Source of the DNA: UBA1557 sp041675185 | Lineage (GTDB): Bacteria > Patescibacteriota > Patescibacteriia > Magasanikbacterales > UBA922 | Assembly: GCA_041675185.1 (NCBI GenBank) | Contig: JBAYUH010000034.1 | Location: forward strand, 1 to 8,062 | Direction: 5' to 3' | Length of the DNA stretch: 8,062 nucleotides | Shown: piece by piece, positions 6,059-8,062 of the stretch | Position numbering within the stretch: the stretch's first letter is position 1 | Layout of the letters: every line of letters begins with the position of its first letter | Position numbers and translations under genes: made by a program | Notes under the pieces: model-generated | What the model was told of the DNA's origin: nothing | Databases searched by the model: none | Seen by the model: only the letters and a program-made list of their open reading frames with translations

Positions 6059-7324
6059 ATGGACAAAAAACGCATTTTGTATATTATAATTTTTTTCATA
6101 GTTTGTATTTTACTAGGCTATGCAATATATTTTGTATTTTTCAAAAAAAATAAAATAAGTAATATTACACAAAATACAAATACAAATACCACCACCAACA
6201 CCAATTTTCCAAACACAAACAATGGCCAAAATACAAACGGCACTACGAACAACAACGCTAATGTAAATAATACGAATAACGCAAACAACAATAATAATAA
6301 TTCAAACACAATTACCAACAATCCAAATTCCAAATTTGACAGTACACAAGCAAAACCATTGGTAACAAAAATAAGTGATATACAACCACAAAATATTTCC
6401 ATAGCTACCACTGGAAATGGACTTAGATTTTATAATAATCAAGATGGCAAATTTTACCAAATAACTGCTGATGGTGTGACAGCTCCTATGAGCGACCAAG
6501 TCTTTTTCAATGTTTCCAATGTAAATTGGTCACCAAAAAACAATGAATCTATTATCGAATATCCAGACGGAGCAAATACCTACTACAATTTCAGTACCAA
6601 ACAACAAATCACTTTACCTACACATTGGCAAGATTTTTCTTTTTCTACTGACGGCTCACAAATTGCTGCCAAAAGTGTAGGGCTTGATCCAAGCAATCGC
6701 TGGCTCATCACCAGTGACCCTCAAGGAAAAAATATTCATCTTCTAGAATCTATGGGAGACAATGCCAACAAAGTAATAGTAAATTGGTCACCAAATAGAC
6801 AGATAGTAGCTCTCTCAGCAACAGGAGATCCTTTGGGTTCTGACCAACAAGAGATCTTGCCAATAGGTCTCAATCAAGAAAATTATAAAGGTCTAGTAGT
6901 AGAAGGACGCGGTCTAGAAATAGCTTGGTCACAAGATGGATCCAAATTATTGCACAGTGTCTACAATAGTACTAGTGATTACAAACCAGAATTATGGATA
7001 GTAGATGCTACACCAGATACTATGGGAAACAATCGCAAACAACTAGGACTAAATACTTGGGCATCCAAGTGTGCTATGGCAAACAGTAGATTTGTATATT
7101 GTGGCGTACCAACTACTATGGAAACTGGTGCAGGTTTCACTCCAGAATTATCAAATTTTGTTCCAGATGATATTTACAAAATAGATATGCAAACAGGAAT
7201 CAAGACTATCATACCTACAGAAAATTCCCATACCATCCAATCAATGCATGTGAGCCAAGATGGTACAACTCTTTATTTCACAGATGCAAATAATACTGGT
7301 ATCTTTGATATTCCTATAAAATAA
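6059..7324 (+). CDS. Membrane-anchored beta-propeller protein with Asn/Thr-rich tether (WD40/PD40-like)
   Basis: This 421-residue protein begins with a short basic end (MDKKR) and a membrane anchor at about residues 6-28. The Cys16 context (FIVC) is not a good lipobox, so an uncleaved anchor is preferred. Residues 39-90 form an extreme linker in which 28 of 52 residues are Asn and 13 are Thr. The rest, about 100-421, is an extracytoplasmic beta-propeller. Repeated blade motifs are VNWSPKN (155-161), FSFSTDGSQIA (193-203), VNWSPNRQIVALS (241-253), IAWSQDGSKLL (288-298) and HVSQDGTTLYF (397-407). Cys338 and Cys348 are close together and may form a disulfide. Such propellers usually bind proteins or glycans rather than catalyse. 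It lies 53 nt after the previous gene and 4 nt before a thiol oxidoreductase gene that could act on that cysteine pair. No Shine-Dalgarno sequence is present. The ligand is unknown. Confidence 0.85.
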   Translation: MDKKRILYIIIFFIVCILLGYAIYFVFFKKNKISNITQNTNTNTTTNTNFPNTNNGQNTNGTTNNNANVNNTNNANNNNNNSNTITNNPNSKFDSTQAKPLVTKISDIQPQNISIATTGNGLRFYNNQDGKFYQITADGVTAPMSDQVFFNVSNVNWSPKNNESIIEYPDGANTYYNFSTKQQITLPTHWQDFSFSTDGSQIAAKSVGLDPSNRWLITSDPQGKNIHLLESMGDNANKVIVNWSPNRQIVALSATGDPLGSDQQEILPIGLNQENYKGLVVEGRGLEIAWSQDGSKLLHSVYNSTSDYKPELWIVDATPDTMGNNRKQLGLNTWASKCAMANSRFVYCGVPTTMETGAGFTPELSNFVPDDIYKIDMQTGIKTIIPTENSHTIQSMHVSQDGTTLYFTDANNTGIFDIPIK

Positions 7325-7328
7325 TAAT

Positions 7329-7976
7329 ATGCTGTCAACAAAAAAAATCTTTTTTATTTTTATACCAGCGATCTTACTAGTTTGCTTGGCTGTTTTTGTC
7401 CAAATTATAAAATATCAACCACTATTTCCAAAAATAAACAACCAAGACAACACACCAAAAGAATTTGTTATACCACTTTATCCAGTAGATCCAATAGTGG
7501 GTAGTATCAAATCTCCGATTACTATCATAGCTTTTGAAGATTTTTCTTGTGGAGAATGTGCTAGACAAAATGATATATTAGAAAATTTAATCACCAAATA
7601 TCCAAACAAATTCAAAGTAATCTGGAAAGGTCTACCTATTTCTGATTTTCCATATCCTTCTATAAACGGAGAAAAATATGGTTACTGTGCCAACCAACAA
7701 AATAAATTTGCAGATTTCAAAGACAGTGCTTTTGTCAACGCTCTTGAACTTTCAGAAACTACACTCCAAGTTATTGCCCAAAATATAGAGCTAGATGATA
7801 CCAAACTAAACAAATGTCTAAATTCAGAAGAAGTAACCAGCTACATAGACAACACCAAACAAATAGCTCAATTTTTGAATGTACAATCTGTTCCAACTTT
7901 TTTTATAGACAACAAACAAATACAAAATCCTACATCTGAATATGCTTGGGAAAATTTACTTGGACTAATTCAATAA
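7329..7976 (+). CDS. Membrane-anchored DsbA-like thiol:disulfide oxidoreductase
   Basis: This 215-residue protein has an N-terminal anchor at about residues 7-28 and a thioredoxin fold outside the membrane. The fold opens with the typical strand and active site ITIIAFEDFSCGECARQ, where CGEC is at residues 74-77. The cis-proline loop SVPTFFIDN is at 187-195, with Pro189 as the cis-proline. Between them is the helical insertion of the DsbA/Thioredoxin_4 family. It holds a second cysteine pair, Cys120 (GYCANQQNKF) and Cys163 (NKCLNSEE), also common in that family and likely structural. The CGEC site differs from the usual CPxC type: Gly replaces Pro, and a Glu lies between the cysteines. The enzyme probably makes or rearranges disulfides in exported proteins such as its operon neighbours. 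It starts 4 nt after the previous stop, and the next gene starts 1 nt after its own. No Shine-Dalgarno sequence is seen. DsbC-like isomerase activity cannot be excluded. Confidence 0.9.
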   Translation: MLSTKKIFFIFIPAILLVCLAVFVQIIKYQPLFPKINNQDNTPKEFVIPLYPVDPIVGSIKSPITIIAFEDFSCGECARQNDILENLITKYPNKFKVIWKGLPISDFPYPSINGEKYGYCANQQNKFADFKDSAFVNALELSETTLQVIAQNIELDDTKLNKCLNSEEVTSYIDNTKQIAQFLNVQSVPTFFIDNKQIQNPTSEYAWENLLGLIQ

Positions 7977-7977
7977 T

Positions 7978-8062
7978 ATGAAGAAAATAATTATTACAAC
8001 GTCAATATTTTTATTTGCTTTATTTTTTATTTTTCCAAGTGTAACAAAAGCAGCAGCTACAA
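7978..8062 (+). CDS. Exported protein, signal peptide only; 3' end beyond the window
   Basis: A frame begins at ATG 7978-7980, 1 nt after the stop of the oxidoreductase gene, and runs off the right edge after 28 codons. The visible residues form a textbook signal peptide: a basic end (MKKIII), a hydrophobic core (SIFLFALFFIF) and a small-residue exit (SVTKAAAT) with a likely cleavage after the Ala of TKA or the next one. The mature protein is not visible, so its function cannot be given. Its place right after a thiol oxidoreductase suggests an exported, possibly cysteine-containing product of the same operon. This is an inference. Confidence 0.75.
   Translation, partial: MKKIIITTSIFLFALFFIFPSVTKAAAT

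Noticed and set aside
6074..6145. Lipoprotein signal at Cys16 of the propeller protein
   Set aside because: The residues before the cysteine (FIV) do not fit a lipobox, and the hydrophobic stretch continues well past it, as in an uncleaved anchor.

Overview
The window is AT-rich, compact bacterial DNA carrying seven genes or gene fragments. Several traits suggest a member of the Patescibacteria (Candidate Phyla Radiation): short intergenic gaps, very lysine/asparagine-rich proteins, a single bifunctional-type phosphohexomutase, Asn/Thr-rich tethers on exported proteins, and no Shine-Dalgarno sequence before any start. This is inference from style, not from a marker gene. The promoters that can be read look like ordinary sigma-70 sites, which argues against Bacteroidota. 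The long frames contain no internal TGA and the mutase ends in TGA, so the code appears to be standard table 11.

Left part, minus strand. Positions 344 to 1 hold the start of an unrecognised gene that runs off the left edge. Its reading frame opens inside a roughly 100-bp element (396-495) made of two oppositely oriented GC-rich palindromes. To the right lie an extended -10 promoter aimed at that gene and a short tandem repeat that touches the stop codon of a phosphomannomutase/phosphoglucomutase gene (600-1967).

Centre. Divergent promoters with overlapping -10 boxes (1994-2041) serve the mutase leftward and a ClpC-type AAA+ unfoldase rightward. The predicted clpC leader of about 155 nt is filled by an imperfect inverted repeat of about 45 nt per arm. 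It includes a terminator-like hairpin, a competing hairpin, and a long-range pairing that would cover the region just before the clpC start codon. It looks like an attenuator or a repeat element captured as one.

Right part, plus strand, one probable operon. clpC (2184-4661) is followed after 2 nt by a small helical protein of unknown function (4664-5017). This overlaps by 11 nt an acidic, disordered membrane protein ending in a coiled coil (5007-6005). After 53 nt comes a membrane-anchored beta-propeller with an Asn/Thr-rich tether (6059-7324), then 4 nt later a membrane-anchored DsbA-like thiol oxidoreductase with a CGEC active site (7329-7976), then 1 nt later the signal peptide of an exported protein cut by the window edge (from 7978).

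The operon joins a cytoplasmic unfoldase, two unknown proteins that are translationally coupled to it (one in the membrane, with both ends predicted to face the cytoplasm), and a set of exported proteins including a thiol oxidoreductase. A membrane-linked protein quality control or envelope assembly role is a reasonable hypothesis. Nothing in the sequence proves it.
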